Of a stretch of DNA of 64,000 nucleotides, positions 1 through 13,834 are shown piece by piece (within the stretch, counting starts at the first letter, position 1; each line of letters begins with the position of its first letter). The stretch comes from Cruorifilaria tuberocauda (lineage: Eukaryota; Nematoda; Chromadorea; Rhabditida; Onchocercidae): positions 1 to 64,000 of the forward strand of contig JABVXU010000272.1 in assembly GCA_013365365.1 (NCBI GenBank), written 5' to 3'. The translations under genes and the position numbers were made by a program. The notes under the pieces were generated by a model. It saw only the letters and a list, made by a program, of their open reading frames with translations, was not told the DNA's origin and did no database searches.

Positions 1-750
1 GATTTCGTTATCCTTCATTTCCTCGCTTTTCCAGCGACATCCTTCAATGTGGTGGGAAGATTATACTTCGAAGATTTCACTAATGATTTAATCCATTCAT
101 TCATTTATGTTGTGGTAACAAACAAAACGAACTTTTCAAAATGCGCACATAAAACTCCAACCACTTCACCGATACGATCCTCATTTTTGTTATTGTATAA
201 ACAACCAATAAAATCATTGCTGCCAAGATGAAATATTATCGTATTATCGCTTTCTTTTGATACACTAAGGCCAGTGAGCTGTAAAATTGTTCTAAAACCT
301 GACAAATTATGCTGTAAATTATACCTCAAGGTATTCAATCCTTGATCTTCGATGTTTTTACCATTTATTAAATGTAAACGCTAATATATTGCTTCATTGT
401 ATCTTTAATTAAACTAATGAAACAATTATTAAATGAAAGAAAGACGTCAACATTTTACATTTTGAAATGGTCGCTCTTTCATCATTAAAATTTTTTCGCA
501 TCCAATTTAGCAATGAATTCATCCGTTATTAAAAGAACTCGAAACGCTGATTTATTGTATCGGTTGAATTTCTGAAATTTCATAACTTGCAATAAAAAAT
601 CAAACGAACGTTGACTAAAATTATCAGTGAAGTAGAATGACAAATTCTTTTGTTAACAATTATTAACTTATATTTATTTTAAATAGATAATCATTCGAAT
701 AGCAGGCCTGAACCTGCACCTGAATGTAAGAGGAGGAGAGAACTTTGGAG

Positions 751-817
751 AAATACTATTTCGTCGTATATTATCCAACTCTAGAAGAGTTGAATAATAT
801 ACGACGAAATAGTATTT
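751..817. repeat. near-perfect foldback (inverted repeat) in the myosin tail region
   Basis: Two 32-nt arms, 751-782 and 786-817, are reverse complements with one mismatch and a 3-nt spacer (aga). Seen directly in the sequence. It lies between the myosin tail exons and would form a strong hairpin or cruciform. It is not explained by coding sequence. Confidence 0.9.
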
Positions 818-3800
818 ATACCTTTGATTGGGTAATTTAATCTCGTTATCCTTGAAAATAAACACTATTAGAGATGAAATGAGACCGAGCGCTAATTTTT
901 ACTTGTTTAAATTTAATGTCTGGTTTGTAATGACAACGATAAATTTAACAAAATAACTTCTCTTATATATCATATTATTATTACGCTCCCTTCACGTAAT
1001 TATATACTCTGAGAGTAAAGCGAATATTTTCCACTAGTTTCTTAATTAACTAATTAACCATATTTAAAAAATCTCCATCCCATGATCGCAAATAACCCTA
1101 TTCCGAACATTCGTTCTCAATAGAATGATAAGCGGCCATTTTTTCTTCCAATGATTCCTTCAACACCAACGGCATTCGATCAGCGATTTTATTTGCACGC
1201 CAAATGTCAAACATTTTTTTCAATTTGTCACCAAAATTTTCAAAATCATTCGGCGCAATCGGCCATCATGCGCCTTTCCCTGAATCGAGCCTTTTTTCCA
1301 CATCACTGAATAAATATAAATGTTTTTCTAAAATATTGATTATCATTTCGCTCTTTTCCAAATTTGGAATCGATTGAAAAAATTGCTTCAAATTGATTGA
1401 TCAATTAACAATGCTGATCTAATTATAATTAAAAACGAATTTTCTTATGATCCAAGTCAAAATAATAGATCAAATATCATATTTTCTTCCTAAGGAATAT
1501 AATTTAATAATAATACTACTATTTGAATATTAATGAAATCGGAAGATTAAGTTTTAATGCCTTCAACTAAAATTCATACCTTTTGTAATATTATAACAAT
1601 ATCGGATAGTTTTTGTTGACGTAAATCTTTCAATTTGAACACCGTTCGCGGGCTACGAATAAATAATTTCGTTTTCCCATTAGCACAGTCTTTATGTAAA
1701 TCAAATTTCTCTAGTAATAAATTTGTATTTTCTCTTGCTGAACCTCTAGGTGAATTTGGCCAGGTTTCCGTTGAAAGCATTTTATACCTGTCATTAAAAG
1801 ATAAAATGATCTTCAATAACAGATCGTAAAAACTTCCACGTATCAATGAAATATATATTTTTTAAACTTCTTTTACAATCAAGAACTTGCTAATGATTTC
1901 TGAAACAAATACATCCGAAACTAGTAATTAAATATTTTTCAGGCGATAAATTCCAGCTATAATAAGGAAATATTTTTGATAGAAGTCCGAACCTTTGTAG
2001 AAATCTTTCATACGTATTTTGCATGCAAAACCTGCTCGTCGTACGCGTACAATCCCAAATATCGAACCTAAAATTTGAATTTTGTACTGAATGAATTATA
2101 TATGGAAGAAATTTTGTACTTTATTTGTGCAATTTAGAAAGATTGTGTCGTCTTTAATCTTTTGCTAATCAGTCCCATAAATGTAAAGAAAAATGAAATA
2201 AAATGAATTCTGAAAAAATTCAAGATAACCTGATGTCCAACAACTATCGTATCAAAAGAAGCACTCGATTTAATCTCATTTGGTTTGATACAACGAATAT
2301 AATGAGGTTCCTTGACTAAAAATTGCTCAACCAAATCTGACATTGAATTCTAAAGTATGAGGGAAATGCGCATTTTTTGAATCAATCAGAAATGAGACAA
2401 TGTTAAAAGATTTAAAGACTCAAATCACATGGCAATATTACCTTAAATATTGTGCCAGCAGTTGATGGTTTCTTATTGACTTCTGTTATTGATTTTGCTC
2501 CATCCGGAAATATTTCCCGTAACAATAGGTTATTGCTGCAATTAAAAGATGATTGTAACCGATTTTCTTTGCTACAATGAACGTTATTGAGGCTTGTTTT
2601 ATTTCATTTAATTCCAACATTCTTTAGTCTTGTTTCTTATAAACATTATTCCAATTCATTTCCAATTTTTTATTTTCTTCAGAAAATGACAACTTGACTT
2701 AACTTTAGCAAAATTTTAAGTTAGTTTAAACAAAGATCTTAGCAAGTTTATTCTTTCTTACCTATTATACATGAGTCTTTTAAAATCCTGATAAAGTGTA
2801 TCACGATTTTTATCAATAAAACCAACAACACAATATGTTACATCACCAGCATAATGCGTAATTCTGAAATCTCTCTCAAAGGCTAATGTTTTCTCAGTTG
2901 GACTTAGCAGACGACTTGAATAATACTTATTTTCATTCAATATTTTGTCCATTTCGGTCAGAAAAATCTGAAAATATAAATAAATTTCAAAGTTTCCTTC
3001 GCATTTTCTTCACCTCCCTTTCTCTTTCTCCATCAATAAAGCAGTAATGATAAATGTTGAGAGAGAAGCGATAATGATCACTAATTAATTAAATTATTCA
3101 ATAACTGAATTTTCATGAATATTACTCATCTAACATGAAGAGACATTTATTCTGTGCCTTATTTTTTGGCATGAAAGTAAAAAATAAAGTTTTGATTCTT
3201 TTGGATAGATATTTGAAATAAGAGAATCAAAAAATGGATCTAATTAACAGACCGTATCACTGATTGGGCCAACCGTACGACACGCCTCATCAAGCAGTGC
3301 CAAGATTCCTGTACGAGGCATTTCAATCCATATCACAGATTTCTTTGTTGTTAAAAAATTGGATCTAAATAATATACTGTAAGGATTTTTATTCTTTTAC
3401 GAAAATTTCTCACTTTTAGATTAAATTATAATGATGGAAAAATGAAGTTTTGGAATTTTAATTTCATCGTAGCAATATTTCCATCATTACAAGAAAACAA
3501 AACTCTTCGAAAGATCAACTAGTATATCATGCGGTTCATTCACATTACATTCACAGCTGCTTATTATAATAATTTTTACAAAAAATAAAATAAAATTATC
3601 TCATGAACGAATAATTAGGCTAATCATAAATCTAGAAATTTATTTAAACTTTGTTTCAGATTTACTTGTTGCCATTCAATTTCTTCACGTTTATACTCTT
3701 CTTGTTCTTGATTTAGCATCAATTCAATAAAGGTTGTTGTAATTTCTCGTTGCAGTAATTGATACAAAGTTGCTCGAAACTACAAGTTTAAACCAATTTT

Positions 3801-4657
3801 AAATTATTTACATTCAACTTGCAAAAAATTGTTCTAAAATTAAATTGAAATAGTTTCTTTTTAAAAGTTAAAAGAAAATGACGTTAATCGTGTATAAACT
3901 ACATGACTATGCTACGTGAGTTAAACTATGTGATTTACCTATTTGTAGCAAATATTTCAAATCCATAAATGTCAAGCACTCCAATAACAGAATTTTTGCT
4001 TGTATAATCACTTCTTTCAACATTGATTGCTTGATTAACTTTTCTGATAACCCATATAAATAATCTCTCATAAATTGCCTTCAACTAATAAAATCCTTTA
4101 ATATTTAAAAATGCTGACAAGAAGCAAAATTACAGCTGAGAGTTATTGACAGTGAATGGTAAATATCACTTCCAAAAAGCCTATCGATCGCTTTATTGAC
4201 GGGAAGAGCTAAAACGATAATATAAATATCAATCTACTCTTATGTTACAAACCTATTTTTTTTGGTAGACTGTAATTGACACTTAAACTTAATTTCCATA
4301 AGAGAACGCTTCATGGCACTTCGAAATTTGAAATTCAGAAATGAATACAGGTCTTAGCAAGCGCATCCCTTGTGTATTCAGCTGCACTTGTTACTTGCAA
4401 TAATACATCGGCACAAGTTTGAAGCTCATGATGACCTTTAACGAAACTCTGACCGAAGTTTGTTTCACTTTCAGTGCAATTAAGATTACCCACCAACAAA
4501 ATGCTTGCTAAGATATTCCATATCTTAAAATATAGAAAACTTCATTTTTGAAAAAAATAAAAGATTTGTTTTTCGAAATCTTTATCAAAACACTCAAATT
4601 ACTTTAATGAAAATAAAACTGGAAGGATACCTGTTGTTCAGAACTTAGTGGAAATGT

Positions 4658-4677
4658 CTCAATTGCCCTCAATTGCT
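4658..4677. repeat. 10-bp tandem duplication in a myosin exon
   Basis: The adjacent decamers ctcaattgcc and ctcaattgct differ only in the last base. Reading on the minus strand, the frame before the duplication (NEALQAIE) and the frame after it (AIETFPLSSEQQ) join only if one copy is left out, so the duplication is a frame-breaking insertion. Confidence 0.8.
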
Positions 4678-6333
4678 TGTAGCGCTTCATTGAAAGGATT
4701 TATATCATCGATTGTATTCCTCTTTAAAAAAAAGAAAAGGAAGCACAACGGAATAATAAAAAGACATCTAATTGCTTTCGAGAAAAAAATATTAAAATGA
4801 ATTTCTTATCGATTATCTTTCGCAATAATCATTATACTTGGACTGATTTCTAAATTTTTTTCCGAATACACGAGTAATTTTTAATAAATTTAATTGAGAC
4901 ACTTACTGCAATGGTCTGGCCTTGATTTAGATAAAAGTATTTTTGGGGATGACGTTGTAAATGTAACGTATGCAAGTAGTCATCGCCTAAACCGGCCAAA
5001 AGTTGATAAAAAATGTGGAAGTTACGTTCACCATATTGCTGATGAACAACACGTGACTATAAAATGATAAAGACAATAAGCTGAAATAATTAATAATAAT
5101 TTCAGAATATATGAGAATTGGTAATTGTATTTTAATTAACCATTTATTTTTTTAAGGAATATTTTGACAAAATACCGTTACTCGCCGTTGCAAATATTGA
5201 ACGGTAACTTATTTTGGTCTCTCAATGCTGTTGTGAATTAAAGATATCGAAAGGACCATTCCAGAATGGTCATATTGTAGACCAATAAAAAGTTACGGAC
5301 CTTTTCTAGCAAGTAGCTACCAATATGACCGCCAAATGGATCACCTTGAAAATTAAAGTTTATGTGCAGATATTTACCAAAACGGCTTGAATTATCATTT
5401 CTATTGGTCACTGCACATCCCAATAATTCGAGAAGAGCTGTTGACCGCAGGAAGATATCTTTAACTCTGGAGAAACAGTTCCGTAAGGGAAAAGAAATAA
5501 GAAAAACCAGCTGGTTGGAAGAAGCAAAAAAACGGAAATGATAAACTGACCTTTCAATTTCATGCTGCTTTTCTGCATTGGTGATTGCGACTAAGTAACG
5601 CATTATTATTTTGCTTGTTTCTGTTTTACCGGCTCCGGATTCACCTGAAAAGAATGGATCATTCGGTGTAAAATTACAAACAAATATTGGCCGATTTTAA
5701 TGTGTCCGTTATATTTTTGGACAAAACTTTAAAAGTAAATAAACTTTTTTTAATTCGTTGCTTTCCTTCAACAGAAACTGTGATTGATTAAAAATTTAAG
5801 AATAATTGGGGAAACTTCCAAATTCTAATCTTTCTGCTAAATAATTTTAAACAGAGTTCAACCTATTGGAATTCATCACCTGCAATGACGATGCAAACGT
5901 CTTACTCGCGCCATCGATCGGTACGTTACATCGGCAATAGCAAACACATGTGGTGCATGTTTCATGTCCCTTATACTTACGTATCATATCAGTTGTATAG
6001 ATGGGTAGATATCGATCGATATGGATTCACAGCTAACAACATTTCACCAATATAAGTATAAATCTGACCTTTACTGTACCTGAAATGGAAGAGGTAAATT
6101 GAGGACAGTTTTTCGAAATATTATTTTCCTGCTATATAATACGAAATTGTTTAAAAATTGGTCAAGAAATATATTAAATGCGGATATCAATCGACTATTT
6201 GATCATATCACTCAGTTTTATCTGTAATAAAAGGTTTAGAACCTATCACGCAGAGTATTGACGATATCATCATGTGTAACAGAAGAAGCACCAAATCATT
6301 CATAATATTACCGCTCGTCTCAAAGTTGTCCAT

Positions 6334-9300
6334 AGTTTTCTGTAACAAATTAAAAATGATTTGACTAAGGTACAATAGTTGTTTTTTTACTTTCAAAGTT
6401 TCTCTTACTGAAATATTATTGCTGAAATCATGAAAAAGATATCGAATGATTGAATTTCGTGAATTTGTACTGTTAGATTTGAAGAACTTGAGTGAGGAGA
6501 TTTAATTCTCCAAACTTGAACTTGGTATTTTCTTTATAAATCAAAGGAATGAACGAAACAAATGATTTTTCACGAAACAGAATAGCACAAAAAGACCACT
6601 CAATTTTGGTGAAGTTAAAAGTTTTAAATGAAATTTAGTTTTTGAAATGATCAAACAGAAGCTTATCAAATGCTTGGTAGTATGAAATGAACATTCCTCC
6701 TCACATTTCCCCCTCAAGCATATTCATTTCATAGGATGTTTTACCATATATTGCATTCAAATATTGTGTTGCTTAGTTAAAATAAAAAAGATCAATTTTG
6801 AGTTCAATAATGACGAGAAGTCTATTAAAGTTTACGTAATCTCAACTCTTTGCCTCATTTTGCTTAAAAACACTTAGAATTAAATTCTATTACTAATACT
6901 TATAACACGTGAATAACACGTGATCGGGATGTGTCCCTTAGCATTATCTAATTTCGTTAAATCTGAATTTCACAGTTGTATATTATAACACAAAAATAAG
7001 AATAGAGTCGGATTCAATTGCATAATAGTAATTACTGATTTCTTAGACACTGACGTGAAAATTTTATGTTCTTTGATTAGTACCAAATTTTGATGCATGC
7101 CACTCTCACACGCTTAATTTGTACAACAATTGGTATGCTTTGGAAATTATCCGCAAAAGTTTATGCAACATTTTTCTGAACTATCTTGCTTCAACTAATT
7201 CTTTCTGTAAACGTGTATCTACGCAGAAGTTACGAAATTTATTGGACTTTGAAAATTTATAAAAATCCAATTGTAAACAGAAGAATGATTTTCTCAACAT
7301 AAAGCGTGGCCCTTACGTACAAGTAACAAAGACGCCTCCAAGTGCGATTGCCAGCAGACATCTGAGAAAGTAGCGAATTTGATAATGTAAACATCTAAAA
7401 GTTTGCTTTTCTTTGTATTTTGATCGGTGAAGAAAAGAAATGAAACTATTTTTATCAATTTCACTATCATTATTCTATTATGAATTCATGGAATAGAATT
7501 GATGTAAAAGTGGCATAGTGAACCGTATTGATTTAACAAAAATAGTTTGCGCATAACATCACGATTCGTAATAGCATAATAAATGTTTAGAAATTTAAGC
7601 AATAAACTTTTTATATAAATTTTATGATTTTTAGAAGGATGTGATCTCTTCAATAAATACAATTAGCATAGTATGTAAGTTTACAAAAGTGCTTCTCAAA
7701 ATTCTCATCAATCCAATTTTTATTTGCCTCAATTAATTAATAAATGATCTAGGGTACCTAAATCGAAGTTATTTCACTTTAAAATGACTGCAACCCAAAA
7801 TTGTTGATAAAAGAATCAATGAATAATACCGTCTGATACCGTAAAGCTATCTTATAGCTCGATAAATTATTATATCTAATAGGAATAATTAGAAGATGTA
7901 GCGGGACAAATATCAGTTGTTTTGACCCTATTGATTGATTTCACTATCATGTTTCAGCGCTTTTGCTTCCACAAATTTTTATGTTGTTCTTTCTGTATAC
8001 TTGAATTGTATTGGATAAACGTACGCAATTAAGTAAATTAAGATTGCAAAAATTTTGATCTATTAATGTAAGGAAGGCAGAAGTAAGGGGAAAATTAATC
8101 AAAAAAAATTTCACAAGTGGATTTTTCTTTTCTGTTAGATCAATCCTTCTGGAAAAACTTTAAACTAAATTAAAATAAGCAGCAATCGATTAAGTATGCA
8201 ACGGATCTTCTCATTTGCATGATTCACAATCATTTCATTCATGTATTTCATTGCATCTCAACAATATTAGCTGATCAAATAGCACGTAGTTATCAGATGA
8301 GTCCTTTGAGTGCTATTTATACTTTCTCACAATTAATACCAACAAAATTTTTACAAATTATCTATTAAATAATGAATAAAAATGAACAAATATAATTGTG
8401 GTAGAAATAATTTGAAAAATAACAAAGTTCCAGAATCTTCTTTTTTGATGGATTAGAAAATAATCCTTTCTCTCTTCCGGATAACTGTGGTAAAAATGAT
8501 TTATGATTTTGAGGGCATTAGATCCTTCTTACTATTAAGATAGAGAGATCTATGCAAAAATATTACAAAATTTACAGTAATTAACCCAAATAAAACCACA
8601 AACCTCACTAATACTTCATGAATAAGAGTTAAATCAATAAGAAAAGAAGTAATAAGATTGAGGAAAGAAATCTTTGTATGATTTCCCTGTTGGCGTGTTA
8701 TTATGCCATTTAATCCGAATGATTGATTTGCGAAAATTGAGAAAATTCAACAATCCCACGGGTTTATATCCCCTTTTTTTGCAAAATAGGATTCTAATAA
8801 AAATAATGCGAACTTTTAAAGATAGGCTTCATCTATTTGTATTCAATTGAGATTGGAATTACAGTTATTTATAAAATTTAAAGAATTTAATATGCACTTA
8901 TAAAATTTATTCATACACAATTACTAATATTTATATTGTAATTTCAAAGTAACTTTAGGACATTTTAAGTTTCAGTTAAGTTCTGTAAGTTATTTTAATA
9001 GTTTTTTTGCTTTAGGAAGCATCGAATTGTGGTAAAGTACGTTACTGTCTTAGGAATTATTCGGTTAATTTCTGCTAGTAAATATAGAACCTAATCTGAT
9101 CGAAATTAGTGCTAAAGCAAAACTAAAAATTCCAAATTATTCTTCCATTTAGAAAATCCCTATCTACTAATTTAATAAATAGTTCAAACATTTTCGGTTG
9201 GAGTTTATTCATTGCTAAATAATTGAATTAAATTTTAAAATGAGCTCTATTTTAGATACATTAAAATAAATGAATCGATTCTTTCATTTCACTTTTTGAT

Positions 9301-12300
9301 TAAATAATCCTTCACAAAAAGAATAATTTAGAGCATAATTTCTCTGATAATACTTTATTCATGAAAACCATTCTACTCCAATCCAGGTGGATTTGACCGT
9401 GGTTATTATCAATAATAATGGTCAGCAGTAGTAATAGCAGTGGTATTTGCATCGATAGAAGTTCGAATGTCCATTTTTTCACAATATTACAATGGAAGAA
9501 AACAAGGGCAGAAATAATTAACTGCGTTAATACTTCCGTGCTAGTTTCCCAACCATGACGATGTACACCTTTTAAGAAATGTTTTTATTAACTGGCATTG
9601 AAAGAGTCAATTATAATGTTATTGTGAATTAATGTTTTCTTAAATGAACTGAAGAAAAATTGAGCAATGATTGAAATCAAAACTTGTCAATATTCAAATG
9701 AATGAAATTAGAAGATTTGATTGGCCTAATTTATAAGGCAAATGGATAAAATACATTTGTGTTCCGCAGAAATTGCAAACAGTGATAAATGAAATTTCAA
9801 ATTTGAAGTATTTTTTCTTGAAAATGAAAGAATCACCAAAATTTATAATAAGTATATACCCATTATTGTAGATTTCTCTAATTAATCTTAAAAAATTGCA
9901 AAACAAATAATATCATGTAAAATATCAACCTTATAAAGATAATCATTACGCGCCTAGGAAATTGCCTTCAATGATCTTAAAGAAAAAGCAACTAAATTCA
10001 TTGAACTATTTTTTCAAACAATTCTACAGGATTACAGAATTCCTCTTGTTAAATCAAAAGTGATCTCAAATCGAAAAATTTCATACACTATAATCCTTAT
10101 TTTTCATTGCAATTTAGCGATTAATTTATACAATTAACAGCAGATGCTTAAGGAAAAACGTTACCAAGCTCAATTATTTTGAAATAGTCAAAAACGGACA
10201 ATTTTATATGTCCGCAAATTTGAATGTGTCTTATTGTTGTATAACATTTTGAAATTGAAGAAGGGATGGAAGAAGCATATCCGCCAATTAACAAGAAAGC
10301 TTTTATATAACAAAATCATGAAATAGCTTATGTGAAGAATGAATGATTCATACAGGACGATTTTGCGCTATCATAAAGACAATGAAAACAACACTCCTTA
10401 AGATTTAAACTAAAACGAACAGAAAATGGAGAAATGATATTGTTGTTGTCATATTTGATAGATTAAGGCTAAATCATTATAAACTGACATTAATATCCAA
10501 ATTATACTGTATTTCTTTTTTCTTTTTGTTAATTATGATATTTTCTTAGATGTCTAGTGGATTCCTTCTTCTACTATGATTCATTAATCACAGTCCACTG
10601 TGAAAATCTTAAATCTTCTTTAAGTCTTGAAAATTCTTAAATATGCTTATCAATCGCTTCCTGCACTGGAATGTTTTGTCGCATTATTTATTCCATGTAC
10701 TAATGTTGCGACGGTAATTACCTTGCGGAAAAAAAGGTAACTTTTAACCCATAGTTAGTGGTATTGCAACGAACAGATCACTAGATGAGGAAAAACGATG
10801 ACACTTCATGCTAATAATGACCATTAGTAAACACTAATGTAACGTCGAATTGCTGAATAATAAAAATCTCGGCATTCTGATCCGGAAACTCTTCTGTTTC
10901 AATCTCCGGGATACACGTGAGAAAACTTGTGGAATCACCTTACTTGAAAATTGAGACATCAGTAGCGCCAGTCTTCATTTTCTCTCTTTTTCCCTTCACT
11001 CTCACTCTCTTTACTTTCCTAGCGGATTTCAGTAGGAAAATCAAATTTGGAACGGAAAAGGATGGAAAAGCTTCAAAGCCTTAAGAGTCATCAAAATATG
11101 CTCTAAAAATTAAGGAAATGAAATGAAACAGAATAGTGGCAAAAGCTACGAAAGGGAACAATCTGACGGCGCCTGTCCTTTTCTTATCAACATGTGCACA
11201 GCCCCGAACACCGTTGTTGCAGCAAGGAGGAACAAAGCTATAAATTATTCCTTACGGTATTGCTAGTTGAAATAAAACGCAACAAACTGAAAAATCCCTG
11301 ATTAGTCTATCTTTCCTCTTTCAATCGGTGACCGTTGATAACTGGAACCTATCCAGGGAGCATAAAGAGTCGCTACATTATCCACCAAAATATATATTTT
11401 GTATTGGGGAAATGATCGGAAACGGACTAAGTGATTCACAATCAATGGTCTGTTCGCTTTCTATGATCGTTGAAATAATTGTTCAATTCCTTCTCACTCA
11501 TTTTGCTAACTCATTACACAACAACATATATATTTATATTCAAATTATGATATGCGGACTGCATTGCTCTGAAAAGTTATAAATCAATTGATAAATAAAC
11601 AACTGCTTTTGCAATCAGTAAGAGCTCAAATTTACAGATGTAAAATCCAAAATCGCATAAGATTTAATCTTTATATCATCAAAAAAGGACTTGCTAATAT
11701 TTGTTTCTTCTCTTAAACTTTACTGAACATGGATTTCCCAAAACAATGTAAGGATGAAACTATAGAACCGTTATTTCTATTGCAAAACTTGTTAGCTTTC
11801 GCCAGTGCAGACAAAATGAATGCTTAAAAATACGAAATAAATATTTCATTTATTATCAATTAAATGGTATTCCGCAATGCACAATTATTATGAGCAGATA
11901 AATACAAACACGAAAAGAAAAACATTCATAAGAAGAAAGCTGGGCGAAATCTACTCATTATACAATTAATATCAGTCGCAATATGAACAGTGAAATGCTT
12001 ACTGTAAAAGTTCATGTTTACAGAATGATAATTCAGAAAATTAGTTAACTCACTAAATTTTATGAAGGAAATTGCCAAGTCCGAAATCTTCAATACTCAT
12101 ACCCATGTTTATCAAATCCATATTCTTTGTACCTGCAAAATAAATTAAACTTTAGCTGTAAAAAGGGCGGAGTTAAATTATGATTATGAGATCAGATGTA
12201 GCATGATTGTGGCCATGATCCTGCTATGAAATCAAATAACTATATGGCTTAAGATATGCAGCAAAAACAAGAAACATTACTTCTTGCTTCCATATTATGA

Positions 12301-12670
12301 AAAACATTTTTCGACACTAATCATAGTTTTCAACTGAACTTCCCAAAGAATTATCTTATGACCGCTGTACCATATCTACCAACAATAGCTAGCTACTCGA
12401 GTTTTACAGAAATTCCAATTGTTCATTCGAATTCTTATAATATCTAGCCGAGATATTACAATTACTGATAATACCATTTGAACAAATAATATCATCTCGT
12501 TTGTAACACTGATCTAGCAGTGTTTGCATCTCGACTAGAGTTGTACCTTCTAACATCTATCTCAATTCTGCATCGAAATTATTTGGATTAAAAAGATATA
12601 GCTTCACATGAACAAAAAAACATTAAAAACTCAAATTCCCAACCATTCACAAATGAACAATTTATTTATA
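6334..12670. other. 6.3-kb AT-rich stretch without a supported gene
   Basis: No exon chain or conserved motif was found on either strand. Open frames here are short and AT-driven. One weak exon-like segment on the minus strand at 7317-7361 encodes a small hydrophobic stretch between an acceptor and a GTAAGG donor, but it has no partner exons. Upstream control regions of the myosin and the 3' flank of COX5A lie here. Confidence 0.6.
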
Positions 12671-13834
12671 TTAAATAATATTAACAAACCACTTTCGTTC
12701 CCACCACCATTCAGGCATAGGCACGAACAATTCGGGTTTGTCGTAATTCATTTCTTCCAATGTTGGAATACCTAACTCGTCCATGGTAGACTTAATCTGG
12801 AAAACGGTAGCTTGGTAACTAGCCAAAAATATCCATTTCAATAATCCCAGAACAATGGACCAAAGAATAAAGCACAGAAAAATCGTAACTGAAAAGAAAA
12901 AGATATCTGAATAATCCTTTCGCGAGATCGACTATAAATGAACTAAAAAAATTAAGAGTTCTACCATGAAAAATAAGCTCATCGCCCAAATAAAGATTGA
13001 AGTTGTAGAAGTGTGCCGGAACAGGAATTTAATGCGAACAGGATTATTGGCCAGAAACGCTAAAGGCACCTCCCGTTTATCATTTTTAAAATCGAAAGTT
13101 GATTCCAGAGAAGGAGGCTACACATATGGACTAATGTTTCCTGGCAATTATGTATTAGACAAAAGCAAAAACATACAAGTCCTACGTACCTTATCCAACA
13201 ACCACTTGTGTGTCCATCGTCTAAAAACACACTTTTCTTTCAGGGATTCGATAAAACGTACAGCAAGAGCAAAATCGTTCACGCGTCGACAAGCACGTAA
13301 TACGGCATCACAGATATCAGGATCAGGAATCATATCCAGTTCGTGTAAGTCTTGCATAGCTATAAAACAGCAAAGAAATAAGCATAATCACAATAAAAAA
13401 TTTGAACAGTTTTGTGCAAATGTACTGATTCACAATGTACTGATTTACCTCTTCGTAAACAGAAACCATCGATATTTGGATCGTTGAAAATATCCATATA
13501 GTATTGGTCGAGACCTATAATTAAACTGTAAAAAGTAATCTTTGACAAAACAAGCATTTAAGGCATAGCAATTTTTATCATGCTTTAACCGCTTGCTTTT
13601 TACATTTCTTCAAAAACGCAAGTTCCGATAAATCATAACATATTTCGCAAAAAAAAAGAAAAAATTTACGTGAGTACACAGTTAGCCTATAAGTATGAGA
13701 ATGAATAAATTTTTACGTTTGTCTTCCGCATCCGCGAAAAATTTGCCGTTACGAATGGATGTGGTAGTAATTTGACGTGCCAAATAAGGTTTCGTTGCAG
13801 CGATTTTACTTATAAAACGAGCGAGAGCCAACAT
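12671..13834 (-). CDS. COX5A: cytochrome c oxidase subunit 5A, mitochondrial
   Basis: Nuclear-encoded subunit of respiratory complex IV in the mitochondrial inner membrane (matrix side). Four exons: 13717-13834, 13449-13514, 13190-13359, 12671-12796 (480 nt, 159 residues). Residues about 1-30 are rich in Arg, Ala and Thr with no acidic residue, like a mitochondrial presequence. The family core follows: FNDPNIDGF, DMIPDPDICDAVLRACRRVNDFA and the closing STMDELGIPTLEE, matching animal COX5A without gaps. After the point where vertebrate COX5A ends there are about 20 more residues containing EWWWERKW. ATG at 13834 gives the presequence; the TAA is at 12671-12673 and an AATAAA lies just downstream on this strand. 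All exon junctions keep frame. Confidence 0.93.

Larger units (their letters stand above)
1..6333 (-). pseudogene. class I myosin (MYO1D/MYO1G-like), broken by frameshifts; 3' end outside window
   Basis: Intron-containing copy of a short-tailed class I actin motor, read right to left. Recognisable exons in order: N-terminus 6243-6333, 5880-6079, P-loop GESGAGKT 5551-5644, switch-I region [11 protein letters not shown] 5301-5466, about 4925-5050, 4640-4720, 4353-4523, switch II (LDIYGFEIF) about 3949-4088, about 3661-3787, 3253-3352, 2762-2967, 2442-2535, actin-binding RCIKPNE 2230-2349, 1993-2067, 1581-1787, tail-homology exons about 1110-1320, about 495-590 and about 140-280. Best match from memory is vertebrate MYO1D/G and C. 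elegans HUM-5. Lesions seen: frame changes in exons 6243-6333, 5880-6079 (three), about 3730 and 1993-2067 (two); a 10-bp tandem duplication at 4658-4677; an in-frame TGA at 1266-1268; and no GT donor after 4353. Splice sites and reading frame of many other exons remain good, so decay is recent or some lesions are assembly errors. The intact neighbours argue for a true pseudogene. Confidence 0.82.

Noticed and set aside
815..840. Sequence resembling a reverse-complemented spliced-leader (TTTGATTGGGTAATTTAAT)
   Set aside because: Only partly matches the SL1 consensus, has no donor context or SL RNA structure, and lies beside the foldback in the myosin tail region.
11328..11582. Plus-strand 84-codon open frame in the 6-kb gap
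   Set aside because: No recognisable motif, no splice partner and no clear start context; the length is unremarkable here.
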